This document shows positions 14,957 through 24,730 of a stretch of DNA of 64,000 bases, in pieces; the first letter of the stretch is position 1, and each line of letters opens with the position of its first letter. The DNA comes from Falsiroseomonas sp050563535 (GTDB lineage: Bacteria; Pseudomonadota; Alphaproteobacteria; Acetobacterales; Acetobacteraceae). The translations under genes were made by a program, and so were the position numbers. Where the stretch lies: positions 19,234-83,233 of the forward strand of contig NZ_JBNXUO010000021.1 in NCBI RefSeq assembly GCF_050563535.1, in the 5' to 3' direction. The notes below the pieces were generated by a model, which was given only the letters and a program-made list of their open reading frames with translations, had not been told where the DNA came from and did not search any database.

Positions 14957-17110
14957 GTGTCGCACGCGGAATCCGCCAAGTCCGACTTGCATTCTCCTGT
15001 GGATCTGGCACTTGACGAAGTCAGCAGCCACGATTGCGTCCAGAAGCGCCTGTCGGATGCGCAGATAGAGCAACGCCGAGAGGCGGCGCGCTCGCGCTGG
15101 CGGAAGGCCCGCGAAGCCGGCGCCTCCGTCGCGGGAGCGGTGGCGGGCGGCGTCGCCGCGGAGCGCGCAGCGGTCGCCCTCACGAGGGCCGGCAACCGCG
15201 ACGCCCTCATCGCTCGCGCGGCCCGCATGCGGCGAGATGACGCCGTCCGCAACTCCGCGGACGAAGCGCGACTTCAGCAGAGCATCGACAGCATCAAGTC
15301 CGCGACGCGGCGCACCCTCGACGACATCGCCTCCCGCAGGGCAAGGGCCTCCGTGGAGTGGGTGGTTCCGCGCAGGATCGAGCAGATCCAGCGCCAGGAG
15401 ATGCGCGAGCGCTCCTTCAGGCTGCGAAACCGCGAGGCGGCCCCCGATGGGGCGCCCGTCGTCCGCGACATCGATGCCGAGATCGCGTCCCAGGTGCGCG
15501 AGGCGAAGCTTGCGGGAAGACGTCGAGACCTCGAATTGGCCCGCAAGCCGCGCCGCGTTCGCCGCGCCGAGACCGAGGCGCAGCGCCGATCCGAGGCCTG
15601 GACGCGCACCGTCCGCCGCTCGCTCGACTTCGATGCGTCGAATGACGCGGCGCCCCACCTCTCTGAGGTTGACCGCGCCCTCATCTCCGAGGCGGCCTCA
15701 AAGGAGGCGGCCGATGAGATGAGGCAGGACGCCCTCAATGCCTGGCTCAGGAGAGCGGCAAGGGGGCGCGTCAGGACGACGCGCAAGGTCGTCATCCCGA
15801 TGTCGGGGGACGTCGGGGCGAAGTTCAAGCGAGAGGCCACCACCCAGCGCGTCCCGCCCAGCATCGATGGGAAGAACCTCGACCGCATCCGGCGCGCCGT
15901 CCTCAGCGACCTTGATCGCAAGGCGATCCGCCTGAGGGCAAGGTCCGAGCGCGCCGTCTCCCGCATCAAGCGGGTCGCCGAGATGCGTCACGCCCCGGAG
16001 GTCCGGGCTGCCCGCACCGAGGAGAGGATCCGGCGCCTCTCCTCCCGCGTCCTGACGCGCTTTCCGAGCCGCAGGGGTCGCCTCATCGCTGCGGCAACCG
16101 GGGCGGCCATCGGCGGGGCCGGCGCCTACGCCCTCAGCAAGTCGGACGCCCTCTCGAAGATCGCCCCGCCGGATGGATCGGTTGGCGTCGGTCCGGTCGC
16201 CGGGCGCCTCACCAGAGCCTTCCTCAGCCTTCGCGAGCGGGCCGCCGAGATCATCGATCGCCTTCGCGCCAACCCCAGCGATTCCGACACCCGCTATCGC
16301 GACAAGCTGCGCGAGGCACTCGATCCGCTGGGCCGCCCCTTCATCGGCGGGGCACGCCACGCGGTCTCCGGCGATCCGACGATCGCGGTCTCGTTCGACC
16401 TCATCGAGCCGCGGGTTTTCACGCATCTTGAGGCCTATCGCCTCGATCTCATTCGCCAGATCGAGGAGGGGCAGCGCGAGACGATCAGGCGCACGCTCAC
16501 CACGATGATGGCGCAGGGCGCGGGGCCGGAGGCGATCTCCCGGCGCATCCGGGACACGGTCGGCCTCACCGCCTACCAGGCACAGGCCGTGGCCAACTAT
16601 CGCGCGGAGCTGGAGAGCGCCGATGTGATGGTGCGGAGGCGGGCGCTCGGTCGTGAGTTGCGCGACAGGAGATACGACCGGAGCGTCATCCGCTCTCTCG
16701 CTTCGGATGAGCCCATCCCCCGCGAGCGGGTCGATGCGATGGTCGAGGCCTATCAGCGACGCTACATCGCGCTGCGGGCCACGACGATCGCCCGCACGGA
16801 GGGGCTGCGCGCGTCGAATCTCGGCGGGATCGCCGCGGCACGGGAGGCGTCTGACGCCTTCAACCTCCAGGTCGAGAAGACCTGGCTCGCCACCGGCGAC
16901 GACCGCACGCGCGACAGCCATCGCGGCCTGCACGGCAAGACGGTGACCGGCATTGATGCGGCCTTCGTGCTGCCGAACGGGGTGGCGATACGTCACCCGC
17001 ACGACCCCGAGGCCCCGGCGGGTGAGACCGTGAACTGCCGCTGCACTTTGCAGATCAGACTTACGCCTCGCCGGGGGCGCATCACAAACCTGATGGCAGA
17101 AGCCGTCTAA
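14957..17110 (+). CDS. Minor head protein with SPP1 gp7/Mu F-type head morphogenesis domain (717 aa)
   Basis: GTG start with GAGGGG 7 nt upstream. The N-terminus carries LSDAQIEQRREAARSRW, shared with two neighbours. Residues about 50-370 are Arg/Ala-rich and helical, with a glycine-zipper segment (ATGAAIGGAGAYALS, about 375). The C-terminal 190 residues form the gp7/Mu F domain: IARTEGLRASNLG (about 611), then TWLATGDDRTRDSHRGLHGKT, and VNCRCTLQIRL at the end. These proteins sit inside the head near the portal and are often injected with the DNA. Confidence 0.85.
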   Translation: MSHAESAKSDLHSPVDLALDEVSSHDCVQKRLSDAQIEQRREAARSRWRKAREAGASVAGAVAGGVAAERAAVALTRAGNRDALIARAARMRRDDAVRNSADEARLQQSIDSIKSATRRTLDDIASRRARASVEWVVPRRIEQIQRQEMRERSFRLRNREAAPDGAPVVRDIDAEIASQVREAKLAGRRRDLELARKPRRVRRAETEAQRRSEAWTRTVRRSLDFDASNDAAPHLSEVDRALISEAASKEAADEMRQDALNAWLRRAARGRVRTTRKVVIPMSGDVGAKFKREATTQRVPPSIDGKNLDRIRRAVLSDLDRKAIRLRARSERAVSRIKRVAEMRHAPEVRAARTEERIRRLSSRVLTRFPSRRGRLIAAATGAAIGGAGAYALSKSDALSKIAPPDGSVGVGPVAGRLTRAFLSLRERAAEIIDRLRANPSDSDTRYRDKLREALDPLGRPFIGGARHAVSGDPTIAVSFDLIEPRVFTHLEAYRLDLIRQIEEGQRETIRRTLTTMMAQGAGPEAISRRIRDTVGLTAYQAQAVANYRAELESADVMVRRRALGRELRDRRYDRSVIRSLASDEPIPRERVDAMVEAYQRRYIALRATTIARTEGLRASNLGGIAAAREASDAFNLQVEKTWLATGDDRTRDSHRGLHGKTVTGIDAAFVLPNGVAIRHPHDPEAPAGETVNCRCTLQIRLTPRRGRITNLMAEAV

Positions 17111-17120
17111 GGGGGGCACC

Positions 17121-18704
17121 ATGAAGAAGCGAGCAGCCGGATCCCCGCTCAGCGAGGCTGAGCGTCAGCAGCGCCGCGAGGCGGCCAAGGCGCGCTGGAA
17201 GCGCTATGCCGGCAACACCGCGGGGGCGGTCATGGGCGGCTTCGGCGCGCTGTCGGGCGCCGCCATAGGCGGCGCAGCCGGCTTTACCGCCGCCGCCATC
17301 GCAGACCGCGGTGCCGACGGCCGATCCCCTCTCGGGCGGGGAACGGTCGGGCGAAAGCTGGCCGCCTTCTCTCTGCGCAGAGACAAGTCGTTTCGCGAGA
17401 GCGTCAAGCGCGCGGGAGCCAAGGCCCGCTCCGGCCTTCGAGAGAGCGCGCCGGCCGGCCCCTCAGACGCCAAGGCAGAGGCCGCGCGGCGCAAGATTAT
17501 GGAGGAGGCCGCTAATAGGGGCGGCGACATGAAGCAGGCCGAGATCGACGCCCGCGCCGCCTATGACCGCGTAGCCAGCCGCAAGCGATCGGCGCGCTCG
17601 GGGAGCCCGGCCGCGCAGGTCAGCGAGCGCGTCCGCGACGCAATCGCTGAGGCGCGCCGCGGCGGTGGCGGTATCCGCCTGGATCTCGCTTCGGGGGTGG
17701 CTGGCGATGCCGGGGGTTTCGGGCTTGAGCAGGCCGCGGTCAGGTCTGCCATGCGCCGCAGGATTGCCGAAGGCGTGTTCTCCAACAGCTTCACGTCGTC
17801 GATCTCCCGCATGAAGGCGCGCCCGCTGGCGGCGGCGACCCTGGGCGGCGCCGCGATTGCGGGGGCGGCTGGCGCGCATTCCAGCTATCACGACACCCGA
17901 GACAACTTCCTGCCCGCGGACGAGGCGTCCCGCAGGCGCGCCCTGGTGTCGGCCGGCGTCTACCTGGGCGCAACGGGCTCACTTCTCGGAGCCCATCAGG
18001 CTGCACGATCTGGCGCAAAGACGAGAGCTGGCGTGGCTGGCGCCATGGCGACCGGCGCCGCCCTTGGCGCCGGTCTCGGCGCGCTCAATCAGAGCGAGGG
18101 ATTCAAGATGCGCGACAGGGAGCGCGCAAAGGCGGCCAACAAGTTCGATGAGGCGGAGACGGGCGTCATGCGTAAATCCGACATTGGCCGCATGCGATGG
18201 GCTGGCCTCAGCAAGGGCGAGATCGGCGGGGAGCTTCGCAAGGAGGCCCGACGGCGCATCCATGAGCGATACGGCGAGATCGGACGCGCGGGCGGCGGCG
18301 GCGCGATCAGCGGCGCGGTGGCGCATGGAACTGGCGCGGGCTTCTTCATGCCGCCGATCGGGACCGCGCTTGGGGCGGTGATGGGCGCCCAGCACGGCGC
18401 GAACGCGCACGCGTTGCGCTCGAAGCTCGGTGGGTCGCCGAAGAGGACGCCGAAGGACCTCAAGGGCCGATTCGAGCGCAACATCGGCGGGCTCACGAAC
18501 AACACGCTGCTCGGGACGGCGAGCACCCTCGGCGGGGCGGCCGCTGGCGCCGCTATCGGGGCGCGGAGCGGCCAGGCAGCCGGTGGCGCCATTGCCGGCG
18601 CGATCGCGGGGCGCGCCCTGACCGCCCCGCACACCTACTCGCGCGGCCATCGCCGCGTGCGCGACAGCCAGATCTGGCAGCGCGACTTCGCCAACAAGGG
18701 CTGA
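17121..18704 (+). CDS. Glycine-zipper head-module protein with LSEA..RW motif (527 aa)
   Basis: GGGGGG-type ribosome site before the ATG. The N-terminal LSEAERQQRREAAKARW repeats the shared motif. Several Gly/Ala-rich segments (AVMGGFGALSGAAIGGAAGF at about 34; LGGAAIAGAAGAHS; AAAGAAIGARSGQAAGGAIA near the C-terminus) look like membrane-inserting glycine zippers separated by charged helices. That is the composition expected of an ejection or pilot protein that enters the host envelope, but no family was identified. Confidence 0.65.
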   Translation: MKKRAAGSPLSEAERQQRREAAKARWKRYAGNTAGAVMGGFGALSGAAIGGAAGFTAAAIADRGADGRSPLGRGTVGRKLAAFSLRRDKSFRESVKRAGAKARSGLRESAPAGPSDAKAEAARRKIMEEAANRGGDMKQAEIDARAAYDRVASRKRSARSGSPAAQVSERVRDAIAEARRGGGGIRLDLASGVAGDAGGFGLEQAAVRSAMRRRIAEGVFSNSFTSSISRMKARPLAAATLGGAAIAGAAGAHSSYHDTRDNFLPADEASRRRALVSAGVYLGATGSLLGAHQAARSGAKTRAGVAGAMATGAALGAGLGALNQSEGFKMRDRERAKAANKFDEAETGVMRKSDIGRMRWAGLSKGEIGGELRKEARRRIHERYGEIGRAGGGGAISGAVAHGTGAGFFMPPIGTALGAVMGAQHGANAHALRSKLGGSPKRTPKDLKGRFERNIGGLTNNTLLGTASTLGGAAAGAAIGARSGQAAGGAIAGAIAGRALTAPHTYSRGHRRVRDSQIWQRDFANKG

Positions 18705-18737
18705 CATCGCCCGGCGGGCCACACCCAGGAGGACCAC

Positions 18738-19619
18738 ATGAGTGACGTGAAGGTGGCCACCGCCGACGAGGCGCTGGCGAAGATGGCGGGCGTGATCGAG
18801 GCGCTCCCCGAATCCCGGCGCAGCAATGCGATGTTCAAGGCGAACGCCCTCATCGTGGCGGCCGCGAACATCAAGTCGCTGCCGGATGGCGCCCGAGAGG
18901 ACGTCGCGGCCGAATGGCTCGCCAGCGAGGAGGATGCCGACCTCCGGAAGGCGGCCGCAGAGGCGGTCGGCCTCCTGAAGAACGATGCTGACGTCGCCGA
19001 TGCCGATGCCGGCGAGGAGGGCGCCGATGCCGACGGCGAGCCCACGGAGGCGGAGATCGACGAGTGGCTTGAGGGCCTCTCCGACGACGAGGTCGCCGAG
19101 CTGCTGGCCGAGATCGAGGCCGAGGAGATCGAGGCCGAGGACCTGCCCGAGGAGTTCTACGACGCCATCGCCGACCTCTCCGACGAGGAGTTGGAGCTTG
19201 TCGACCGCTACATGGCCGAGGCGGAGAAGCTCGACGGCGCGGCCGGCGAGGCGATGCACAAGGCCGACGCGATGGCGGATGCCTGGCTTGAGCGCGGCGA
19301 CGAGGACCTGAAGAAGTTCATCGGCGCGGTGCGCGGCGCGATGCAGTCCGCCGGCGCGTTCAGCCGCGCAGTTGGCGCGCGCGCCGGGTCGCTCGCCTCC
19401 CGAGCCTCGGCGGCGGGCGCTCGGGCCGGCGCCGATGTCGGCCGGCGCGTTGGTGGTGCGATCGGCGCCCTTGGTGGCCGCCAGCCGCGTGGATTCTTCC
19501 GTGGCGCGAAGCGCGGCGGGAGGATCGGGGCCGAGGTTGGCCGGCGCGCGCCGGCTGCGGCGATCGGAACCGGCATTCTTGGCGGCGGCGGCGCCCTCTA
19601 CGCGTCTCGCCGGAAGTAG
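18738..19619 (+). CDS. Acidic protein with basic Gly-rich C-terminus in head module (293 aa)
   Basis: CAGGAGG ribosome site. Residues 80-170 are strongly acidic and helical (EAEIDEWLEGLSDDEVAELL). Residues 195-293 are basic and Gly/Arg-rich with a hydrophobic glycine-zipper end (IGTGILGGGGALYASRRK). The bipolar charge suggests a scaffold-like or inner-virion role. It precedes the palindrome at 19648 and may end a transcription unit. Confidence 0.6.
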   Translation: MSDVKVATADEALAKMAGVIEALPESRRSNAMFKANALIVAAANIKSLPDGAREDVAAEWLASEEDADLRKAAAEAVGLLKNDADVADADAGEEGADADGEPTEAEIDEWLEGLSDDEVAELLAEIEAEEIEAEDLPEEFYDAIADLSDEELELVDRYMAEAEKLDGAAGEAMHKADAMADAWLERGDEDLKKFIGAVRGAMQSAGAFSRAVGARAGSLASRASAAGARAGADVGRRVGGAIGALGGRQPRGFFRGAKRGGRIGAEVGRRAPAAAIGTGILGGGGALYASRRK

Positions 19620-19647
19620 GCCGGGGCGCATAGTCGCGCCACTGAAT

Positions 19648-19659
19648 CACATATCTGTG
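19648..19659 (+). promoter_or_regulatory. Imperfect palindrome CACAT-AT-CTGTG before the XkdF-type protease gene
   Basis: A one-mismatch member of the CACAT-N2-ATGTG family in the 64-bp gap before the protease gene, ending 24 bp upstream of its ATG and just ahead of the GGGAGGAA ribosome site. The right flank reads GTGTCTG, like the 5980 site. Confidence 0.55.
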
Positions 19660-19683
19660 TGTCTGTCGGGAGGAACGTCTCGC

Positions 19684-22600
19684 ATGGAGCTGTTCGCCCG
19701 CCTTGCCAAGGTCCACGAGGAGGAGCGCGTCATCCATGCGCGCGCCCTCTGCGAGGAGCCGGACCGCTCAGGCGAAGTCATCGACTTCGACGCGGCCGTG
19801 ACGGCCTTCCAGCAGTGGTCCGCGGAGATGAAGGCGGCCTCCGGTGGGAAGTCGCTCGGCAATGTCCGGGTGATGCACCAGCCGCGCGTCGCGGGCCGCA
19901 TCATCGATGTGATGGTGAAGCCGGACGAGCGCGCCATCGACGTCGCAATCAAGGTTGACGACGAGCAGATCTGGCAGATGTGCAAGACGGGCGCATACAC
20001 CGGCCTGTCGATTGGTGGCGCCTATGCGAGGAAGTGGACGGACCCCGACCGCCCGACGCTCACCCGCTACGCGCCGCGACTGTCCGAGGTGTCGATCGTC
20101 GACCGCCCCTGCGTTCCCTCCGCCACCTTCCAGATGCTGAAGGCCGACGGCTCGGTCGAGGAGCGGCACTTCCCCGACGGGCCAAGCATCGACGCCGAGC
20201 TGATCGATGAGCTTCGCGGCCGGGTGGCCTCCCACAACGAGGCCTATCCGGCCGCGCATCAGCGGACGCGCCTTGGTGACCTGAAGAAGGCCTGGGAGCG
20301 CGGCGCAGGGGTTCCGGGCGGCGGTGTCGTCGAGCGCCACATGCGCGGCATGCGTCGCGTCGAGGAGCACCTCTCCCGTCTCGCCAAGGCGAGCCCGCCC
20401 ATCAAGCCGCGGACCTTTGGTGAGTTGCGCAAGGCCGCGGACCGCGGAAACGGCGCTGGCGCCGTGGCTGGCGCCGCCGTGACGGGCGGGATCTACGGCT
20501 TTGTCGGACGCAAGCTTGGCGGCGTCGCGCTCTCCCCCGTGACCGCGACCTTGATGGCTGGAAGCAAGCGGTTCCGTCGCGCGATCAACACCGCCAACGA
20601 CGCCTATCTCGGCGCCAAGACCGGCGCGAAGCGCGCAATGCGCTCCAGCCGCCCCGGCCTGATCGCCTCCGGCATCCGCCACGCCGTCTCTCGCGGCCGC
20701 GCGCTCGATGCGACCCGGCCCGGCATGCGATCGGTTCGCGGCGTCCTGCGCGTGCCGGGTCTGGCCGTGGGGACGGGGCTCGGTCTCTACGCCTTCAATC
20801 GCGACCTCGATCGCCGTCGCGCGACGAAGGTTGACGGTTCGGCCCTACAGAAGCGCGCCGCTGGCCGCGCCATGCTCGCGCGCGTCCCAGGCGGCCGCAT
20901 CGAGGCGGCCGGCCTTGCTGCCCTTGGTCTCGGCGGCGCGGCAATTGGCGGGGGCGCGGCTGCTGCCGTCAACGCGAGGCGCGGCAACCCCTATCGCGAC
21001 GAGAGTGGCCGCTTCACCTCGAAGGCGAAGGCCGTCCTCGTGGTTGGCACAGGCGCGACGCTTGGCGCGCTCGCCGGCGCGGCCGGAGGTGTCGCCATCA
21101 CCCGCTACGGCGTCCGCAAGATGACGCAGCGGGCATACAAGCGCCTCGCCGACATCGAGAAGAACGAGGCCAAGGCCGTGTCCGATTGGGGCAAGGCCTT
21201 CGCCAACGCGAAGGAGAAGACGAGCGTCGAGGGCGCTGTGCGCTCCATGCTGGAGCGCAACGCCGGCCGCTTCGAGGCTGAGGCGAACCGCGCGATCGCC
21301 GCCCAGGACGCCATCAATGCGGCGGGCGAATGGGAGTGGATCGCGCGCCGCGCCTCTCCCAAGGGGGGCGGCCTCACTCCGGGCGGCGAGATCTCGTCCT
21401 GGGTCACTCCGCAGGCCTTCCGGGATGCGGGCGAGACGCGGAAGAAGTCCTACGAGGCCCTGAAGAAGGAGATCGATGATCTCGTCAGGAACGAGAAGGT
21501 TCTTCGCGAGGCCGCCGGCAGCGATCCGACGCCGAACGTCAAGTCGAGGCTTGATGAGATCGCCGGGAAGCTCTCCGAGAAGCGCCCGTTGCTGGATGCT
21601 GTCGAGGCCGAGATCGCCTCTGTCCGTGCCGAGATGCCGGGTCTGAAGTCACGCCTTCTTGGCGAGGTCGGCGAGAGGCGACGGGCTGACAAGTTCCTCG
21701 ACCGGATCGTGCAGGAGCACGAGGGTCGCGTCGATGGCCTCGTCGCCCTCCGCGAGGAGGCGAAGGAGTGGCTCGCAACCGCGCCTCGAACGAAGTCCGG
21801 CAAGGTCCCCGCCTCTGCAATCAGGTCGATCGCCGACGAGGATCTTCGGGCATTCATGGAATCGGGCGCCTATGACCGCCTGGAGTCCGTCTACACCTCC
21901 GCCGCGGGCCGCCTGACCCGCCCGCACACGCAGGAGGCCAAGACGGCCTCCCTCGCCATCCGGCAGCGGCGGGAAGCCGCCCAGGCCGCGTGGGATGCCC
22001 GCCGCAAGTCCCGGATCTCGCGGCGCATGGTCAGCGACAGCGTCGCCGCAACGGACGGCCTCATCTCCTCCCGCATCCTCTCGCGCGCGAGGTCCACATC
22101 CTCTCCGATGCGGCGCGCCCTGCGCGGCCTTGGCGACGAGGCGAGGGCCGCGATGCGGGTGTTCGGCATCTCCCCGAATCGTCGCGCAAGGGGCGAATCG
22201 GCGGGTGGCTTCAGCGCAGCCCTCGGGCGCGCCAAGGTGCAGATCAAGAACGCCGGCAAGCGCGCCTTCTTCCGGATCGAGCGCGACAAGGCCGGAAGGT
22301 TCACCCGCGACGCTGAGGGCAACATCACCGGCGTCGGCAAGCCGCTCTGGGGGCGCATCGGTCGCGTGGCCGCCGGCATCATCTCTGGCGGCGGTCTCGC
22401 CACGGCGAGGGCAAAAACCGACCTCCGCTACGACGTCGCGACGAGCGACAAGGGCGAGGTCTCGATCAACTTCCACTACCGCGACCCCGCCGATCAGTCT
22501 CGCCGCCTCCTCCTGGGCGGCATCACCTTCCCCAACGACAACGTCGCCGATCCGAAGCTCAACTACGCTGTCCCCGGCACCGTCTGGCGGGCGCCCAACA

Positions 22601-23283
22601 GCGGTGGCGGCGGCAAGGGCGGCGGGCAGATCAACGTCTCGAAGGAGGGCGCGGAGAAGATCTCGAAGTTCCTCCAGCAGGCGGCCAACCGCTCCGACGC
22701 CTACGACAAGCGCGACGAGGCCGACTACGGCGTCGTCTTCCGTCGGGAGATCAACGACAAGGGCCTGAACGAGGTCGGCAAGCAGGCCGGCCAGCAGATC
22801 TACGACGCCCTCGCAGGCGATGTGAACCGCGCAAGGGGCCAGAACGGCGGCAAGCTGAAGGACGACGACTTCTTCGACTTCCTCGGCCGCGCCAATGGCG
22901 GCGTCGAGTTCAAGATGCCGAACGGCAAGTCGGCCAGCGGCTCCCTCCTTGATGTCGAGCAGACTGCGAATGTGGTCAGTCTCGCGATGCCGGGAGGGGA
23001 CCGCATCCGCAATGCGGCGAAGGACTTCCGCTCGGCTCGCGAGAGGGGTGACGACGCGGCGAAGCGCGCTGCCGCGGACCGCATCGTCGAGGCGATCAAG
23101 GCGTCGATCGAGAACTCCCCCGTTCCGACCACCGACGCAGAGTTGCGGGCGATGAACGGCGCCATCAAGGTCTTCGAGCGCCGTCGCTGGATCGACGCTG
23201 TGGCCAGCGCGGATCTCATGGCGCGAGTGAGCGAGCGTCGCTCCAGCGCGCTCAGCGCCCCCGCAGACGGGATTCCCTTCTGA
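19684..23283 (+). CDS. XkdF-type prohead protease fused to a very long virion-protein tail (1,199 aa)
   Basis: The N-terminal 160 residues match XkdF/putative phage serine protease domains: VIHARALCEEPDRSGEVIDF, VRVMHQPRVAGRI (with the His expected of the catalytic set), YTGLSIGGAY and SEVSIVDRPCVPSATFQ (the likely Ser region). After that come over 1,000 residues of glycine zippers, coiled coils (about 480-720), two DxxGRF turns (RDESGRF, RDKAGRF) and a C-terminal charged domain. Normal members are a few hundred residues. The tail may be a packaged protein released by self-cleavage. Start chosen by GGGAGGAA 9 nt upstream. Confidence 0.75.
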   Translation: MELFARLAKVHEEERVIHARALCEEPDRSGEVIDFDAAVTAFQQWSAEMKAASGGKSLGNVRVMHQPRVAGRIIDVMVKPDERAIDVAIKVDDEQIWQMCKTGAYTGLSIGGAYARKWTDPDRPTLTRYAPRLSEVSIVDRPCVPSATFQMLKADGSVEERHFPDGPSIDAELIDELRGRVASHNEAYPAAHQRTRLGDLKKAWERGAGVPGGGVVERHMRGMRRVEEHLSRLAKASPPIKPRTFGELRKAADRGNGAGAVAGAAVTGGIYGFVGRKLGGVALSPVTATLMAGSKRFRRAINTANDAYLGAKTGAKRAMRSSRPGLIASGIRHAVSRGRALDATRPGMRSVRGVLRVPGLAVGTGLGLYAFNRDLDRRRATKVDGSALQKRAAGRAMLARVPGGRIEAAGLAALGLGGAAIGGGAAAAVNARRGNPYRDESGRFTSKAKAVLVVGTGATLGALAGAAGGVAITRYGVRKMTQRAYKRLADIEKNEAKAVSDWGKAFANAKEKTSVEGAVRSMLERNAGRFEAEANRAIAAQDAINAAGEWEWIARRASPKGGGLTPGGEISSWVTPQAFRDAGETRKKSYEALKKEIDDLVRNEKVLREAAGSDPTPNVKSRLDEIAGKLSEKRPLLDAVEAEIASVRAEMPGLKSRLLGEVGERRRADKFLDRIVQEHEGRVDGLVALREEAKEWLATAPRTKSGKVPASAIRSIADEDLRAFMESGAYDRLESVYTSAAGRLTRPHTQEAKTASLAIRQRREAAQAAWDARRKSRISRRMVSDSVAATDGLISSRILSRARSTSSPMRRALRGLGDEARAAMRVFGISPNRRARGESAGGFSAALGRAKVQIKNAGKRAFFRIERDKAGRFTRDAEGNITGVGKPLWGRIGRVAAGIISGGGLATARAKTDLRYDVATSDKGEVSINFHYRDPADQSRRLLLGGITFPNDNVADPKLNYAVPGTVWRAPNSGGGGKGGGQINVSKEGAEKISKFLQQAANRSDAYDKRDEADYGVVFRREINDKGLNEVGKQAGQQIYDALAGDVNRARGQNGGKLKDDDFFDFLGRANGGVEFKMPNGKSASGSLLDVEQTANVVSLAMPGGDRIRNAAKDFRSARERGDDAAKRAAADRIVEAIKASIENSPVPTTDAELRAMNGAIKVFERRRWIDAVASADLMARVSERRSSALSAPADGIPF

Positions 23284-24593
23284 TGTCGCGCACGGACGGG
23301 ATCAAGAGCGGGACGACCTACGCGGCCGCGACGGGGATGCCCCGCCAGAGGCGCCAGGACCGTCCGACCGGCGCCTATTTTGCGGGCGTTGCCGGCGCGG
23401 CCGGAGGCTTCGAGCTGGGCCGTCTCGGCTTCCGCCAGGCCTTCGTTCCGAAGTCTCGCGAGTTTGGCCCGAAGATGCCGCCGCTTCGGCTTGGCCGCAT
23501 CTCGCGCTCCCTCTCCTCGGGCAATTTCCGGGCAGCCGGAGAGCGCGCGGCAAGGGCGGCGTCGGGCATCAAGAGCGGGGTTGGCGCGAAGCTTCGCCAC
23601 GGTGTCCGCTGGGGGTTGCCGGGGTTCGCGGCCGGCATCGCCGGAGCGACGGCGCTCGGCGGCTACATGCAGGGGCGCGCGGAGCGCAGCGAGGCGGCGC
23701 GCGGCATCAGGTCGAACACCGAGCCGAGGGATGGGGCCTACGGCACGATCGGCCGCATTGGCGGCGGCCTTGTCGGCGGCCTTGGCGCAGCGGCCGCAAT
23801 CGGATCCCGCCTTGCTGGCCGGCATTGGTCGGTGAAGATCGGTGGCGCGGCACTCTCCTCCATGGCGGGGTCTGTCGCCGGCGACTGGTCTGGCGCCGGG
23901 GTCGGCAGCGCCTTTGATCGCTACCAGGCGCGCACCCGTCGCCGCATCCAGAAGGCGCACTTCCTCTCCGAGGAGCCTCTGGAGAAGCTCATCGGGCTCG
24001 GAGGCAAGAGGCGCGACGGCGATGGCGATGGTCGCGTCGGGGACGGGACGCCGGCGGAGAGCGCCTCCGATGCGCGTGCCGAGCATGTCCGCGAACGTCT
24101 GAAACGGCGCCTTCGCGGCGGCGCCGAGGCCCTGCGCCAGGATGCTGGCCGGGCCGTTGGTGTCGCTCGCGATCGCGCGGCCTCGATCAGGAGCGAGGTG
24201 GCGTCCGAGATCGGGCGGTTCAGGGGGCTCGGGCTGGACGGTAAGGCAGCGATGGTGGTCGAGAGGGGCCTTCAGGCGCTCGCCCGCATCGAGCGGATGA
24301 CGGGCGCACTCACGCCGGGAATGTATGGCGACGGGAACACCGGCGCCAACCTCGATGAGGCGCTCGAACTCTACTCGACGAAGGCGGGGCTCGACGCCAA
24401 GAGGGTCGTCCGGACCGTCAGCGACCACCGGCGGATGCGCGTTCTCGTCCGGCAGAAGATCAAGGCGGCGAGAAAGCTCCTTGGCCTGATGAAATCCGGG
24501 TGGGACGACGACACCCTCGCCCTTGCCTGGATGGTGCGGGAGGGCCTCGCCTCTCCGAGCCAGCACCTCGAACTCCGTCGCCGCCTCGCATGA
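23283..24593 (+). CDS. Glycine-zipper head-module protein with DGDGDGRVGDGT motif (436 aa)
   Basis: Starts at the protease stop (TGATG). Residues 1-220 alternate Gly/Ala-rich membrane-like stretches with Arg clusters (YFAGVAGAAGGFELGRLGF; GGLVGGLGAAAAIGSRLAG). At about residue 243 is KRRDGDGDGRVGDGT, nearly the same as in the 10317 protein, followed by a similar SDARAEHVRERLKRRLRGG helix. The C-terminal 150 residues are helical. Probably a virion-interior protein. Metal binding by the acidic turn is inferred. Confidence 0.65.
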   Translation: MSRTDGIKSGTTYAAATGMPRQRRQDRPTGAYFAGVAGAAGGFELGRLGFRQAFVPKSREFGPKMPPLRLGRISRSLSSGNFRAAGERAARAASGIKSGVGAKLRHGVRWGLPGFAAGIAGATALGGYMQGRAERSEAARGIRSNTEPRDGAYGTIGRIGGGLVGGLGAAAAIGSRLAGRHWSVKIGGAALSSMAGSVAGDWSGAGVGSAFDRYQARTRRRIQKAHFLSEEPLEKLIGLGGKRRDGDGDGRVGDGTPAESASDARAEHVRERLKRRLRGGAEALRQDAGRAVGVARDRAASIRSEVASEIGRFRGLGLDGKAAMVVERGLQALARIERMTGALTPGMYGDGNTGANLDEALELYSTKAGLDAKRVVRTVSDHRRMRVLVRQKIKAARKLLGLMKSGWDDDTLALAWMVREGLASPSQHLELRRRLA

Positions 24594-24730
24594 GCTGGGT
24601 GGCGCCCGCCAGTCCAACCTCCGGGATGACCCCCTTCGGGATCACCGGCCCCATCGTGCCGCGGGGACGTGCGGCACTTCGGACACGGAAGGCGCCCAAG
24701 CGTGGTCGCCGCAACCCGCGAGGGGAAGAT

